From Sphingopyxis sp. DBS4 (GTDB taxonomy: Bacteria; Pseudomonadota; Alphaproteobacteria; Sphingomonadales; Sphingomonadaceae), in contig NZ_CP102384.1 in NCBI RefSeq assembly GCF_024628865.1, positions 3,297,001-3,361,000 on the forward strand: DNA of 64,000 bases, given 5' to 3'. Shown piece after piece: positions 44,637 through 54,239 of this stretch. A program made the translations under genes and the position numbers. How positions within the stretch are numbered: position 1 is the stretch's first letter; each line of letters starts with the position of its first letter. The notes under the pieces were generated by a model, which saw only the letters and a list, made by a program, of their open reading frames with translations, ran no database searches and had not been told where the DNA came from.

Positions 44637-46805
44637 ATGACCCGCGCCCGCGTCCTTCTTCTGACCGCTGCTCTCGGCCCGCTCGACTATCGCGTGCCCT
44701 ATAGCACCGACGCGCCGCTCGGCAGCGTCGTCGTCGCGCCGCTGGGGCCGCGGCGGATGGGCGGCGTCGTGTGGGAGGATGAGAGCTTCGGCGCGCCTGA
44801 AGCCGTCGGCGACAATCGCCTGCGTAACCTGTTCGAGGTCGTGCCGGTGCCCCCCGTCCCCGCGCCGCTCCGCCGTCTCGTCGAATGGACGAGCGACTAT
44901 TATCTCGCGCCTCCCGGCGCGGTGCTGCGGATGGTGCTGCCCGGCGCCGCCTTCGCCGACGCGCGCCGCCCGATCGTAGAATATCGCGCCACCGGCGAAG
45001 TCCCCAAGCGCATGACTCCGCAGCGCACCGTTGCGCTCGAAAAGATCGGCGACCGGCAAGGCATCGTCCGCGAACTCGCCGGACTCGCCGAGGTCAGCGA
45101 AGCGGTGATCCGCGGTCTCGTCCAGACCGGCGCGCTCGAAGCGGTCGCCGTCTCGGCCGACCAGCCCTATCCGCAGCCCCACCCCGCCTTCGCCCCGCCC
45201 GCACTTTCTGTCGAACAGACCGCCGCCGCCGGCCAGCTCCGCGATGCGGTCGACGCCGCGAAATTCGAGACGCTGCTGCTCGATGGCGTCACCGGATCGG
45301 GCAAGACCGAGGTTTATATGGAGGCGATCGCCGCCGCGATCGATGCGGGCAAGCAGGCGCTGGTCCTGCTCCCCGAAATCGCGCTGACCGAGCCGATGCT
45401 GACGCGTTTCGCGGCACGGTTCGGCTGCGAGCCCGTGGCGTGGCATTCGGGCCTCCGCTCGACCGAACGCCGCCGCGCGTGGCACAGCATCGCGGCCGGC
45501 GAGGCGAAGATCGTGGTCGGCGCACGCTCGGCGCTGTTCCTCCCTTATGCCGCCCTCGGCGTCATCGTCGTCGACGAGGCGCATGAGACGAGCTTCAAGC
45601 AAGAGGACGGCGTCCATTATCACGCGCGTGACGTCGCGGTGATGCGCGGGCATTTCGAGGGATTGCCGGTGATCCTCGCGAGCGCGACCCCCGCGCTCGA
45701 AAGCCTCGCGCAGGTCGAGGCAGGCCGCTATCGCCACATCATCCTCCCCGCACGCTACGGCGGCGCGACGCTGCCCGACCTCGCCGCGATCGATATGCGG
45801 AGCGATCCGCCCGATCGCGGCCGCTGGCTCGCGCCGCCGCTCGTCGACGCCCTCGCCGACCGGCTGCACAAGGGCGAGCAGAGCCTGCTCTTTCTGAACC
45901 GCCGGGGCTTCGCGCCGCTGACCCTCTGCCGCACCTGCGGGCACCGCATCCAATGCCCGAACTGCACCGCGTGGATGGTCGAGCATCGGCTCGTCCACCG
46001 TCTCGCCTGCCACCATTGCGGCCATGTCATGCCGCCGCCGCGGCTCTGCCCCGAGTGCGAGGACGAGGACAGCCTCGTCGCCTGCGGCCCCGGCGTCGAG
46101 CGCGTCGCCGACGAGGTCGCGCTGCGCTTCCCCGAGGCGCGCACCGCGATCGTCACCAGCGACACCCTCTGGTCGCCCGCCAAGGCCGCCGAGTTCGTCG
46201 AGGCGGTCGAGGGCGGGCTGGTCGACATCATCATCGGCACGCAGCTCGTCACCAAGGGCTATCATTTCCCCAACCTGACTCTCGTCGGCGTCGTCGATGC
46301 CGATCTCGGCCTCGACGGCGGCGACCTGCGCGCGTCCGAGCGCACCTTCCAGCAGATCGCGCAGGTCGCGGGCCGCGCCGGGCGCGGGGTCAAGCCCGGC
46401 GAAGTGCTGATCCAGACACGCGTTCCGGACGCCCCCGTCATGACGGCGCTCGTCGCGAACGACCGCGAAGGCTTCTACGCCGCCGAGGCCGCCGCGCGGC
46501 GCCACGCGGGGGCGCCGCCCTATGGCCGCTTCGCCGCGCTCGTCATCTCGTCCGAGGATATCGAGGTCGCGCGCGGGGTGGCGCAGCGGCTGGGGCAAAA
46601 GGCGCCGGCCGCCGACGGCCTCGCCATCTATGGCCCCGCCCCCGCGCCGCTGGCGATGCTGCGCGGCCGCCACCGCTTCCGCCTGCTGCTCCACGCCCCG
46701 CGCAGCTTCGACCTGCAAGGCACGATCCGCGACTGGGTGAACCGCATCGACTGGCCTGCGAAGGCGCGCCTCGCGATCGACATCGACCCCTATAGTTTCG
46801 TATAA
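44637..46805 (+). CDS. priA: Primosomal replication protein N' (PriA helicase)
   Basis: A 722-residue 3'-to-5' helicase that restarts stalled forks. N-terminal DNA-binding domain (about 1-100), Walker A GVTGSGKTE (about 217-225), DEAH box (about 313-316), the zinc cluster CRTCGHRIQCPNC...CHHCGH...CPEC (about 430-480), and helicase C motif QVAGRAGRG (about 580). The ATG at 44637 begins MTRARVLLLTA, as the family does. Normal length. Confidence 0.95.
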   Translation: MTRARVLLLTAALGPLDYRVPYSTDAPLGSVVVAPLGPRRMGGVVWEDESFGAPEAVGDNRLRNLFEVVPVPPVPAPLRRLVEWTSDYYLAPPGAVLRMVLPGAAFADARRPIVEYRATGEVPKRMTPQRTVALEKIGDRQGIVRELAGLAEVSEAVIRGLVQTGALEAVAVSADQPYPQPHPAFAPPALSVEQTAAAGQLRDAVDAAKFETLLLDGVTGSGKTEVYMEAIAAAIDAGKQALVLLPEIALTEPMLTRFAARFGCEPVAWHSGLRSTERRRAWHSIAAGEAKIVVGARSALFLPYAALGVIVVDEAHETSFKQEDGVHYHARDVAVMRGHFEGLPVILASATPALESLAQVEAGRYRHIILPARYGGATLPDLAAIDMRSDPPDRGRWLAPPLVDALADRLHKGEQSLLFLNRRGFAPLTLCRTCGHRIQCPNCTAWMVEHRLVHRLACHHCGHVMPPPRLCPECEDEDSLVACGPGVERVADEVALRFPEARTAIVTSDTLWSPAKAAEFVEAVEGGLVDIIIGTQLVTKGYHFPNLTLVGVVDADLGLDGGDLRASERTFQQIAQVAGRAGRGVKPGEVLIQTRVPDAPVMTALVANDREGFYAAEAAARRHAGAPPYGRFAALVISSEDIEVARGVAQRLGQKAPAADGLAIYGPAPAPLAMLRGRHRFRLLLHAPRSFDLQGTIRDWVNRIDWPAKARLAIDIDPYSFV

Positions 46806-46869
46806 AGCTCCGGGAACTTTACAGCGGCAGGCCGCGCTGGCAGCATTGCCGCTCGAAAAGGGGGCGGGC

Positions 46870-48414
46870 ATGACAAGAAAGATGGTTTCGATCCTGGTTG
46901 CCGGGATCGCGATGTTCGGCGCGGTGTCGCCGGCCGATGCGAAATGGCTTCGCGCCGACACCGGCAATTTCATCATCTATAGCGAAGGCAATGAAAAATC
47001 GCTTCGCGATTTCGCCGTCACGCTCGAGCGCTTCGACATGACGCTTCGCCTTCGTTTCAAACAGTCCGGCGAAAGGGATCCCAATCGCCTCACCATCTAT
47101 CTCGTCAAACATGCCGAGGATGCCGGCACGCTAATGACGGGCAAGACGGGCTCGATGATCGCGGGATTCTACACTCCCCATCCGGAGGGCAGCTACGCCG
47201 TCTCGAACCGCGACAGCGACTTCATCCAGGGAACGTCGGAAGCGCAGCAGACGCTGTTTCACGAATATAGCCATCATTTCATGATGCGGTATCTGCCGGC
47301 CGCCTTTCCGGCGTGGTTCGTCGAGGGCTTCGCCGAATATCTGTCGACCGTCGACTTCACCGCGGACGGCAAGGCTAAGATCGGCAACCCGCCCCAGCAG
47401 CGCGCCTACAGCCTGCTCAGGACGCCGGAGATTCCAGCGGAAACCCTGCTCTTTCAGCGCCCCGGCGAACTGCGCGACGCAGCCAAGATCGACGGCTATT
47501 ACGGTCGCTCCTGGCTGCTCACCCATATGCTGTTCAGCGATCCCGCGCGCGACGGTCAACTCAGCGCCTATGTCGATGCGATCAACAGCGGGGTCGATCC
47601 CAAGGAAGCGGCGACCAAGGCCTTCGGTGATCTGGCGAAGCTCGACCGCGATCTCAATCGCTACATGAGCAGCCTCCTGTCCGTTCGCCTCACCAACGAC
47701 CCTGTCCCGGTCGCGGGCCAGGTCGCCATAACCCCGCTGTCGGCCGCCGCCGATGCGATGCTGCCGCTGCAACTGGAACGAAAAAGTGCGAAGGACGACC
47801 CCGAACGGCTCGCCCCGGTGCGCGATGCGCTTGCGAAGCTGACCGTGCAATATCCCGGCGATGCCGGCATATGGTATGAATTCGCGATGGCGGAATGGGG
47901 CATGGGGAAGGAAAAGCGTGACGCCGCCGCCGCGCGCGACGCCGTCGACAAGGCGCTGGCGATCGCGCCGCAGCATGTCGGGGCCAACCTTCTGCTCGGC
48001 CGCATGATGCTCGCGGACCTCGCGGAGAAAGACGATGTCTCGGCGGCGGACTGGAACGCCGCGCGCAAACCGATCATCCGCGCGAATCGGGCCGACCCCG
48101 ACGATCCGGCCCCGCTCTTCGCTTATTACCGGAGTTTTGCCGACGAAGGGGTCGCGCCGCCGCCGGTCGCCGTCGACGGCCTCGCGCACGCGTTCGAGCT
48201 CGCGCCCGAAAATATGCAGACGCGCATCAGCTACGCCTATGCACTGGCCGCGCAGGGGCAGGTCGACACCGCGATCCGGCTCGCGAAAGTCGTCGCTTTC
48301 GATCCGCACGATCGCGGCGACGGCGTCGGCCTTCTCGAGCAGCTCGAAGCCATGCGGAGGGGTGGACGGAAGGACGCGCCGGCGTCGGCCGAGCCAGCCG
48401 ACGACGCTCAATAA
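46870..48414 (+). CDS. Exported putative zinc metallopeptidase with TPR-like C-terminus
   Basis: A 514-residue protein with a signal peptide (about residues 1-24). Residues 131-135 are HEYSH, a gluzincin HEXXH motif, followed by FPAWFVEGFAEYLS with Glu152 or Glu156 as third zinc ligand, as in DUF1570-type peptidases. The C-terminal half (about 290-490) is helical with TPR-like repeats (GMGKEKRDAAAARDAVDKALAIAPQHVGANLLLGRM). Substrate unknown; location probably periplasm. ATG at 46870. It overlaps the convergent PEP mutase-family gene by seven bases. Confidence 0.75.
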   Translation: MTRKMVSILVAGIAMFGAVSPADAKWLRADTGNFIIYSEGNEKSLRDFAVTLERFDMTLRLRFKQSGERDPNRLTIYLVKHAEDAGTLMTGKTGSMIAGFYTPHPEGSYAVSNRDSDFIQGTSEAQQTLFHEYSHHFMMRYLPAAFPAWFVEGFAEYLSTVDFTADGKAKIGNPPQQRAYSLLRTPEIPAETLLFQRPGELRDAAKIDGYYGRSWLLTHMLFSDPARDGQLSAYVDAINSGVDPKEAATKAFGDLAKLDRDLNRYMSSLLSVRLTNDPVPVAGQVAITPLSAAADAMLPLQLERKSAKDDPERLAPVRDALAKLTVQYPGDAGIWYEFAMAEWGMGKEKRDAAAARDAVDKALAIAPQHVGANLLLGRMMLADLAEKDDVSAADWNAARKPIIRANRADPDDPAPLFAYYRSFADEGVAPPPVAVDGLAHAFELAPENMQTRISYAYALAAQGQVDTAIRLAKVVAFDPHDRGDGVGLLEQLEAMRRGGRKDAPASAEPADDAQ

Positions 48415-49166
48415 TCGGGTTCGGCGCCGCCGAGAACCTGCTCGGCCTGCCTGGTCAGCCACGCCATCGCCGCCGCCCAGGGCTGGTGCCCGTGGCTGAT
48501 CCGCGCGACGCCGAGCGCCGCGAGTTCCTTGTGCGTCGGCCCTGCTTTCGCGCGCAATATATTGACCGGCAGCGGCGAGGCTTCGCAGATCGCGCCGATG
48601 CAGCGCGCATCGCCGAGGAAGGGCACGAACAACGATCCCGCCCCCGCGTCGGCATAGGCCCGTGCGCGTTCGAGCGTCGCGGCGATCAGCGCATCGCCGT
48701 CCTTCGCGGCATCCTGTCCGCGAAACACGTCGCAGCGCGCGTTGACGAAAATGCCAGTGTCGGCGGCGGCGCGGTAGCGTGCCTGCGCCTCGGTGATCGC
48801 GAGCAGTTCGCTCCGGCCAGGCAGCCGGTCCTCCATGTTGATCCCCGCCGCACCCGCCGCTTTCGCGCGGCCGACCGAGACGCCGACCGCCGCCGGATCG
48901 GCGCCATAGCCCGATTCCATGTCGATCGTCACCGGCAGGTCGGTGACCGACAGGATGCGAGCCAGATTCTCGAACACATCCTCGATCGGGAAATCCTCGC
49001 CGTCGGCGCGCCCCTGCGCGCCCGCGACGCCGAAGCTGCCGGTCGCGATCGCCTTGGCGCCGGCCGCCGCGACCGCCTTCGCGCTCCCCGCGTCCCAGAT
49101 ATTGACGAGAATCAGCGGATCGCCGGGAAGGTGAAGCGCGCGGAAGGCTGCAATCTTGTCCGTCAT
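48408..49166 (-). CDS. Isocitrate lyase/PEP mutase family protein
   Basis: A 252-residue TIM barrel: NIWDAGSAKAVAAAGAKAIATGS at the N-terminus, DMESGYG (metal-binding region, about 84-90), GINMEDRLPG and NARCDVF. The lyase-specific KKCGH motif is absent, so it belongs with the broad phosphonomutase-like branch (2-methylisocitrate lyase relatives, oxaloacetate hydrolases, and unknowns). It shares an ATGA overlap with ada upstream and may simply be co-transcribed. Confidence 0.85.
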   Translation of the reverse strand: MTDKIAAFRALHLPGDPLILVNIWDAGSAKAVAAAGAKAIATGSFGVAGAQGRADGEDFPIEDVFENLARILSVTDLPVTIDMESGYGADPAAVGVSVGRAKAAGAAGINMEDRLPGRSELLAITEAQARYRAAADTGIFVNARCDVFRGQDAAKDGDALIAATLERARAYADAGAGSLFVPFLGDARCIGAICEASPLPVNILRAKAGPTHKELAALGVARISHGHQPWAAAMAWLTRQAEQVLGGAEPDY

Positions 49167-50212
49167 TGGATTTCCCTTTTCAGAAGTTCACGCTTGATCG
49201 GCAGGCCATAGGCATAGCCGCCGAGCGAGCCGTCGCTGCGCACGACGCGGTGGCACGGGATGAGCACCGCGACATTGTTCGCGCCATTGGCGCTGCCCGC
49301 CGCGCGGACTGCCTTGGGCCTGCCGACCGCGGCGGCGATGTCGGCATAGCTGCGCGTCTCACCCGCCGGAATCTTGCGAAGCTCGCGCCACACCGCTTCC
49401 TGAAAAGCGGTCCCTTTCACATCGATCGGGATATGGTCGAAACCCTTCACCGGCGCTTCGACCGCGTCGACCACCTCTTTCAGCAGCGCCGCGAAATCGG
49501 CACCGCCCTCGACCAGTTCGGCGGCCGGGAAGCGGTCCTCGAGCGCTTCGCGCCCTTCGTCGAAGCTCAGGCGGCACACGCCCTTCGCGGTCGCCGCGAC
49601 GAGCATGTCGCCAAGGCTGGTCGGCACCACCGCCCAATGGATCGTCGCGCCCTTGCCGCCGTTCACCCAGGCCGAAGCCGTCATGCCCATGCGTCCCTCC
49701 ATATGCCCATAAAAACGCGACGGCCCCGAAAAGCCCGCGTCATAGATCGCGTCGGTCACTCTTGTGCCGTCGCTCAGCGCCTGCCGCGCCCGCTCCTCGC
49801 GCAGCGCGCGGGCATAGGCGGCGGGCGACAGGCCGGTGTGGCGGGTGAAGACGCGCTGGAAATGCGTCGGCGAATAGCCGGTGCGCGCAGCGAGATCGGC
49901 GAGCGCGAGCGGTTCCTCGCTCGCCTTGATCGCCGCGATCGCCGCAAGCACCGCGCCCTCGTCGCGCGCGACATCGTCGGGCAGGCAGCGCTTGCAGGGC
50001 CGGAGGCCCGCGTCGCGCGCCGCCGCGCCGTCGGCGAAGAAGCGGACGTTGCCGCGCGCCGGATGGCGCGCCGCGCAGCTCGGCCGGCAATAGATGCCGG
50101 TCGTCAGCACCCCGGTCACGAAGCGCCCGTCGAGCGCGCGGTCGCGGCGCAGCACCGCGGCCCAGCGGTCGTCGTCGGTCATGGTTTCCGGGCTCATGGT
50201 TTCGGCATTCAT
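49163..50212 (-). CDS. ada: Bifunctional Ada, DNA methyltransferase and AraC-type regulator
   Basis: A 349-residue Ada. N-terminal zinc site Cys42, Cys46, Cys73, Cys76 (GIYCRPSC and PCKRC) removes methyl from phosphotriesters and turns the protein into an activator; AraC helix-turn-helix about 90-180 (LADLAARTGYSPTHFQRVFTRHTGLSPAAYAR); C-terminal O6-methylguanine methyltransferase with Cys320 in IPCHRVV. AGGAAAGGAAAG precedes the ATG. Alkylation-induced self-activation is expected. Two further in-frame ATGs lie within the first 11 codons. Confidence 0.94.
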   Translation of the reverse strand: MNAETMSPETMTDDDRWAAVLRRDRALDGRFVTGVLTTGIYCRPSCAARHPARGNVRFFADGAAARDAGLRPCKRCLPDDVARDEGAVLAAIAAIKASEEPLALADLAARTGYSPTHFQRVFTRHTGLSPAAYARALREERARQALSDGTRVTDAIYDAGFSGPSRFYGHMEGRMGMTASAWVNGGKGATIHWAVVPTSLGDMLVAATAKGVCRLSFDEGREALEDRFPAAELVEGGADFAALLKEVVDAVEAPVKGFDHIPIDVKGTAFQEAVWRELRKIPAGETRSYADIAAAVGRPKAVRAAGSANGANNVAVLIPCHRVVRSDGSLGGYAYGLPIKRELLKREIQ

Positions 50213-50312
50213 GGTCTTTCCTTTCCTAAGGACCTTGCCCTCCCATTGCCATGGCTTCGATGCATGCGCGTCCCGATGCTTGCGCTCAAAGCGGCATCAA
50301 CCGTGTTACTGT

Positions 50313-50318
50313 ATTATA
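50313..50318 (-). promoter_or_regulatory. TATAAT box upstream of ada
   Basis: A consensus -10 hexamer reads on the minus strand in an AT-rich patch of an otherwise GC-rich gap, about 95 bases upstream of ada. No good -35 hexamer accompanies it, as is usual for promoters that need an activator such as Ada. The rest of 50213-50373 shows nothing else. Confidence 0.35.
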
Positions 50319-50373
50319 TCATTGACTCACCTGAGGGGATACGCCACTTTCCGGCTCCATAGGGGAGCAGGCC

Positions 50374-51195
50374 ATGGCGACCATCGACGCATCCTTCACG
50401 CCCGCGCGCCTGGCGCGCCGGATCGACTGGCTCGGGCGCGCCGCGACTTTCTGTTACCTGTCGGTCGCGGCGGGACAGCTTCTGTTCACCGCCTTCATCC
50501 TGCTCTTCTATTATCCCTCGTCGCTCTCGGGCCATTTCGAGCGCTGGAACAGCAAGCCGCTGATCACCGGCTTCGTCGCCGGCGACACGGTGGGCAATCT
50601 CTTCTTCGCGGCCCATGTGCTGATGGCGGCGGTGATCAGCTTCGGCGGGCTGGTGCAACTCGTTCCCGCGATCCGCGGCCGCTGGCCCGCAGTCCACCGC
50701 TGGAACGGACGGCTCTATCTGGTCTGCGCGCTCGCGCTGTCGCTCGACGGGTTATGGCTCGTCTGGGGGCGCGGATCGTGGATGAACCTGACCGGCGCCT
50801 TCGGCATCTCGCTCGATGCGCTGCTGATCCTCGCTTTCGCAGCGCTCGCCTGGCGCAGCGCCCGCGCGCGCCGCTTTGCCGAGCATCGCCGCTGGGCGAT
50901 CCGGCTGTTCGCGGTCGCGAGCGCGGTCTGGTTCATGCGCGTCGGCTATATGGCGTGGGGCATCGCGACCGGCGGCGCCGGGATCGGCGACGCGATGGAC
51001 GGCCCTTTCGATCTCTTTCTCGCCTTCGCCAATTCGCTGCTGCCGCTGGGTGTCGCCGAGCTTTACCTCCGCGCCGGCGCGCGCGGAACGCCTACGGCGA
51101 AAAAGGGCGTAGCGGCGCTGCTCGCGGTGGGCGGGATCATCATCCTCACCGGCAGCGCGGGGGCGTGGATGATGATGTGGAGCCCGTACCTCTAG
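50374..51195 (+). CDS. DUF2306 membrane protein
   Basis: A 273-residue inner-membrane protein with about seven to eight hydrophobic segments. The histidine motifs HRWNGRLYLVCAL and HRRWAIRLFAVASAVWF are typical of DUF2306, a family with possible heme or quinone ligands but unknown role. GGGGAGCAGGCC precedes the ATG. It is divergent from ada and followed by a protease gene after 36 bases. Confidence 0.82.
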   Translation: MATIDASFTPARLARRIDWLGRAATFCYLSVAAGQLLFTAFILLFYYPSSLSGHFERWNSKPLITGFVAGDTVGNLFFAAHVLMAAVISFGGLVQLVPAIRGRWPAVHRWNGRLYLVCALALSLDGLWLVWGRGSWMNLTGAFGISLDALLILAFAALAWRSARARRFAEHRRWAIRLFAVASAVWFMRVGYMAWGIATGGAGIGDAMDGPFDLFLAFANSLLPLGVAELYLRAGARGTPTAKKGVAALLAVGGIIILTGSAGAWMMMWSPYL

Positions 51196-51231
51196 CTTGC
51201 CTTCCGATCATCAGCGGTTAGGGTCCGCGCC

Positions 51232-52758
51232 ATGACCCGCTTCCTCGCGCTCCTTCTCGCCCTGCTCACCGTCACTCTCGCGCTCCCGGCCCGCGCCGCC
51301 GACGACATCAGCGCCGCGTCACGCAGCGTCGTGCGCGTCGTCACCGTCGCGATGGTCGACGGTGAGGTCGTCGGCTTCGGCCACGGCAGCGGCATCGCCA
51401 TTTCGCCGACGCGCATCGTCACCAACGCGCATGTCGTCGAATCGGCCGCGAAATATCCGAACAATGTCGCGCTCGGCGTCGTCCCGTCGGAAGGACAGAA
51501 AAGCTATGCCGGCAAGCTGATCGCGATCGACACCGAACGCGACCTCGCGCTGATCGAGATCAGCGGGACGCGGCTGCCCGCCGCCGCGGTCTATTCGGGG
51601 CCGCTCGATTCGGGCGCCGACGTCGTCGCGCTCGGCTATCCGGGCAATGTCGACCTTGCGACCGCGCGCAGCGCCGCCGACTATATCACCCCGCGCACGC
51701 CGGTGCGCAGCGAGGGCAATCTGTCGAACACGCAGACTGTCGACGGGGTCGCGATGCTCGTCCACACCGCGAAGATCTCGCGCGGCAATTCGGGCGGCCC
51801 GCTCGTCGATCAATGCGGGCGCATCGTCGGCATCAACACCGCGATCACCCGCGCCGACGACGGCGATTCGCCCTTCGCCTTCGCCATCTCGACGCGCGAA
51901 CTCGCGCGCTTCCTCGGCGACGCCGGGCAGCAATATGGCGCGATCGGTTCGCCCTGCCTGTCAATGGCCGAGGCCGACGCGCGCGACCGCGCCGCGCTCG
52001 ACGCCGATGCGCGCAAGACCGCCGAGGCGAATGCCGCGAAGGAGGCCGCCGCGGCGCTCGACCGCCAACTCAAGCAGGCACACGCCGAAGAAGCTGCGCT
52101 CGACGCGCGCGAGAACCGCATCGCGCTTGCGGGCGTGCTGTTCGTGATCGGCGCGCTGTCGGCGGGCGCGGCGATGCTCTTCTATAGCCAGCAGAAGATG
52201 CGCAACGCGAAGATCGCTGGCGGGGCCGGCGCCGCGCTCATCCTCGGCGCCGCGGTGCTGTTCGTCACGCGCCCCGACGCACATGCGGAGGTCAAGGACG
52301 AGGCGGCCGCGGCCACAACGCCCGACGCGCCGAAGATCGCCGAGGGCCAGTTCCTCTGCACGATTCGCCCCGACCGCAGTCGCATCACCGTCTCCTCGAC
52401 CACCGACGTGCCGGTGAAGATCGCGGCGAACGGCTGCGTCAACGACCGCACCCAATATGCGATGGGCGCCGACGGCCATTGGCAACGCATCCTCGTCCCC
52501 AATGAGGAAGCGACGGTGACGGTCGCCTCGATCGATCCGACGGGCCAGGAATATCGCGTCGACCGCTATCTGCTCGACGCCGACACGATGGCGAAAGCGC
52601 GCGAGATTCGCGCCGGTGTGACGCTGAAAAGCTGCACTGCCGATGCCGATGCACTCGCGGGGCTGGCGACGCAACAGGAAGCGATCCGCGCCGTGCTACC
52701 CCCGACGCCCAACGAGCGGCTGGTCTATCAGTGCCAGAAGGCGGCGACGGCGCCTTGA
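51232..52758 (+). CDS. Trypsin-like serine protease with membrane-anchored tail
   Basis: A 508-residue exported S1C-type protease. Signal peptide 1-22; catalytic His67 (VTNAHVVE), Asp104 (ERDLALIE) and Ser187 (RGNSGGPLVD). No PDZ domain follows. Instead there is an Ala-rich coiled region (about 255-300), two hydrophobic segments (about 302-322 and 328-346), and a C-terminal domain of about 150 residues with four Cys. It is thus DegP-like only in the catalytic part. Target and trigger are unknown. Confidence 0.82.
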   Translation: MTRFLALLLALLTVTLALPARAADDISAASRSVVRVVTVAMVDGEVVGFGHGSGIAISPTRIVTNAHVVESAAKYPNNVALGVVPSEGQKSYAGKLIAIDTERDLALIEISGTRLPAAAVYSGPLDSGADVVALGYPGNVDLATARSAADYITPRTPVRSEGNLSNTQTVDGVAMLVHTAKISRGNSGGPLVDQCGRIVGINTAITRADDGDSPFAFAISTRELARFLGDAGQQYGAIGSPCLSMAEADARDRAALDADARKTAEANAAKEAAAALDRQLKQAHAEEAALDARENRIALAGVLFVIGALSAGAAMLFYSQQKMRNAKIAGGAGAALILGAAVLFVTRPDAHAEVKDEAAAATTPDAPKIAEGQFLCTIRPDRSRITVSSTTDVPVKIAANGCVNDRTQYAMGADGHWQRILVPNEEATVTVASIDPTGQEYRVDRYLLDADTMAKAREIRAGVTLKSCTADADALAGLATQQEAIRAVLPPTPNERLVYQCQKAATAP

Positions 52759-52781
52759 CGTGACCCGTTAAAAGCATGAAC

Positions 52782-52866
52782 GCGTCCCCGCGAAGGTGGG
52801 GACCCATCTCCCGCCGGTTCAGAACGGCGCCGATCGGAGATGGGCTCCCGCTTTCGCGGGAGCGCA
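52782..52866. repeat. Inverted palindromic repeat between convergent genes
   Basis: cgtccccgcgaaggtggggacccatctcc faces ggagatgggctcccgctttcgcgggagcg with a short spacer. Same family as 36838-36917. It probably terminates the protease gene and the convergent DUF6790-like gene. Confidence 0.7.
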
Positions 52867-52936
52867 CGGTTTTTTCCTTCACTAGCTGATCGCGCTTCAG
52901 CTCGCGCACGCCCTGAACCGCGCCATCCAGCGCGCT

Positions 52937-53413
52937 TCAGGAACGCGCCCACAGCGGGAAGGTCGCGACCAGGAACGCCAGCAGCAGGCCCGCCATGCCG
53001 AGGTCGGAGATCATCGCGACATTCTCCGAGAAGCCGCGGTCCTTGCCGGTGACGTGCAGCGCGCCCGCCATCGCATAAAAGAGCATCCCCGCGATCGCCA
53101 TCGGCGCCACCCATTCGGGGCGCTTGATCGACGCGATCGAGATCAGCCCGATGGTGAGGTTCCAGAAGCCGAGCTCCTGCGCGAGCGGGAAGGCCGCCTT
53201 GTCGGTGACGCCGAAAATCCCGGTCGCGGTCAGTTCGGGCTTCACGATCTGCCGCGCGCCCGCGATGAACAGGCGGACGCCGACGCCCCAGAAGACGAAC
53301 CATTTGCCGATCAGCACCCACAGGCTCGCGCTCCCGCCGCCCGTCCAGCGTTCGATCAGCACCGATGCCGCCGGCAGCACCAGCATGGTCAGCAGAACAA
53401 CGGTCAGATGCAT
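52937..53413 (-). CDS. DUF6790-like membrane protein
   Basis: A 158-residue membrane protein with four hydrophobic segments (about 3-20, 30-50, 85-110, 135-155) and the motif ARQIVKPELTATGIFGVTDKAAFPLAQELGFWNL between them. Function unknown. ATG at 53413 begins MHLTVVLLTML. It lies 23 bases after the dienelactone hydrolase on the same strand and is probably co-transcribed. Confidence 0.75.
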   Translation of the reverse strand: MHLTVVLLTMLVLPAASVLIERWTGGGSASLWVLIGKWFVFWGVGVRLFIAGARQIVKPELTATGIFGVTDKAAFPLAQELGFWNLTIGLISIASIKRPEWVAPMAIAGMLFYAMAGALHVTGKDRGFSENVAMISDLGMAGLLLAFLVATFPLWARS

Positions 53414-53436
53414 CGTCCCCTCCCCCCAGTCCTTGT

Positions 53437-54114
53437 TTATCCCCCGCACGCCTTGAACAGCATCAGCGTCCGCTCGCGCGCCGCTTCGCTGCTCGGTTCG
53501 TGATAATCCTTGCGCCGGTCGCTGTTGAAGCCGTGCCCGGCTTCATAGACGAAAATCTGCGCGGTCGGATGCGCTTTCGCGATCAGCGCCTCAACGCCCT
53601 CCATCGGAATGCCGCCGTCGAAGCGGCCGAAATGGGCGATCGCCGCGCAGGCGGGCGGCTGATCGGCGAACTGGGTCGGGACGAGGCTGCCGTAATAGGC
53701 CGACGCCGCGGCGAGGTCGGGGCTGATCTGCGCCATCCGCCACGCCACCGAGCCGCCATAGCAATAGCCGGTGATGAAGACCGGCCCCTTCCCCTTGAGC
53801 GCGTCGATGCAGGTTTGCGCGTCCTTCAGGCTCTGCTCGAACGGGTGGAGCTTTCGCGCCAGCTCCACCGCGCGCTCGAACTGCGGCCCCGAATAGTCGC
53901 TCTCGAACCCCGGATGCTCGCGGTCGAACAGCGCGGGCGACAGCACTTCATAACCGTCGACGGCATATTCGTCGCAAAGCTCGCGGATATGGTCGGTGAC
54001 CCCGAAGATTTCCTGGATCAGCACGAGCCCGCCGCGCCGTTCGCCCGCCGCGTCGGCGTGATAGACCGCGATCTCCGCGCCATCGTCCATCGTCATGCGA
54101 ATCATTTCGCCCAT
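53437..54114 (-). CDS. Dienelactone hydrolase family protein
   Basis: A 225-residue alpha/beta-hydrolase. Nucleophile Cys118 in GYCYGG, Glu35 (IQEIFG), and the C-terminal AGHGFNSDRR with the catalytic His match dienelactone hydrolase, which opens the lactone ring in chlorocatechol breakdown; many relatives have other ester or lactone substrates. ATG at 54114. Upstream frames continue far but cross a repeat and are rejected. Confidence 0.88.
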   Translation of the reverse strand: MGEMIRMTMDDGAEIAVYHADAAGERRGGLVLIQEIFGVTDHIRELCDEYAVDGYEVLSPALFDREHPGFESDYSGPQFERAVELARKLHPFEQSLKDAQTCIDALKGKGPVFITGYCYGGSVAWRMAQISPDLAAASAYYGSLVPTQFADQPPACAAIAHFGRFDGGIPMEGVEALIAKAHPTAQIFVYEAGHGFNSDRRKDYHEPSSEAARERTLMLFKACGG

Positions 54115-54129
54115 ACACTTCCCTCTCTT

Positions 54130-54239
54130 CCGTTCGTGCTGAGCTTGTCGGGCCGCCAGGCGACCGCAGGTCAACCACCGTTCTTGCCTACCCGATGTTT
54201 GAAGAAAGAACGGCACTTCGACAAGCTCAGTGCGAACGG
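54130..54239. repeat. Inverted repeat upstream of dienelactone hydrolase
   Basis: ccgttcgtgctgagcttgtcg (54130-54150) and cgacaagctcagtgcgaacgg (54219-54239) are inverted with two mismatches. Another palindromic repeat family of this genome. The rest of the gap to atpH (54240-54393) shows no feature I can name except the expected atp promoter, which I cannot place. Confidence 0.7.

Noticed and set aside
44619..46976. Minus-strand open frame opposite priA
   Set aside because: Shadow of priA, whose helicase motifs are intact.
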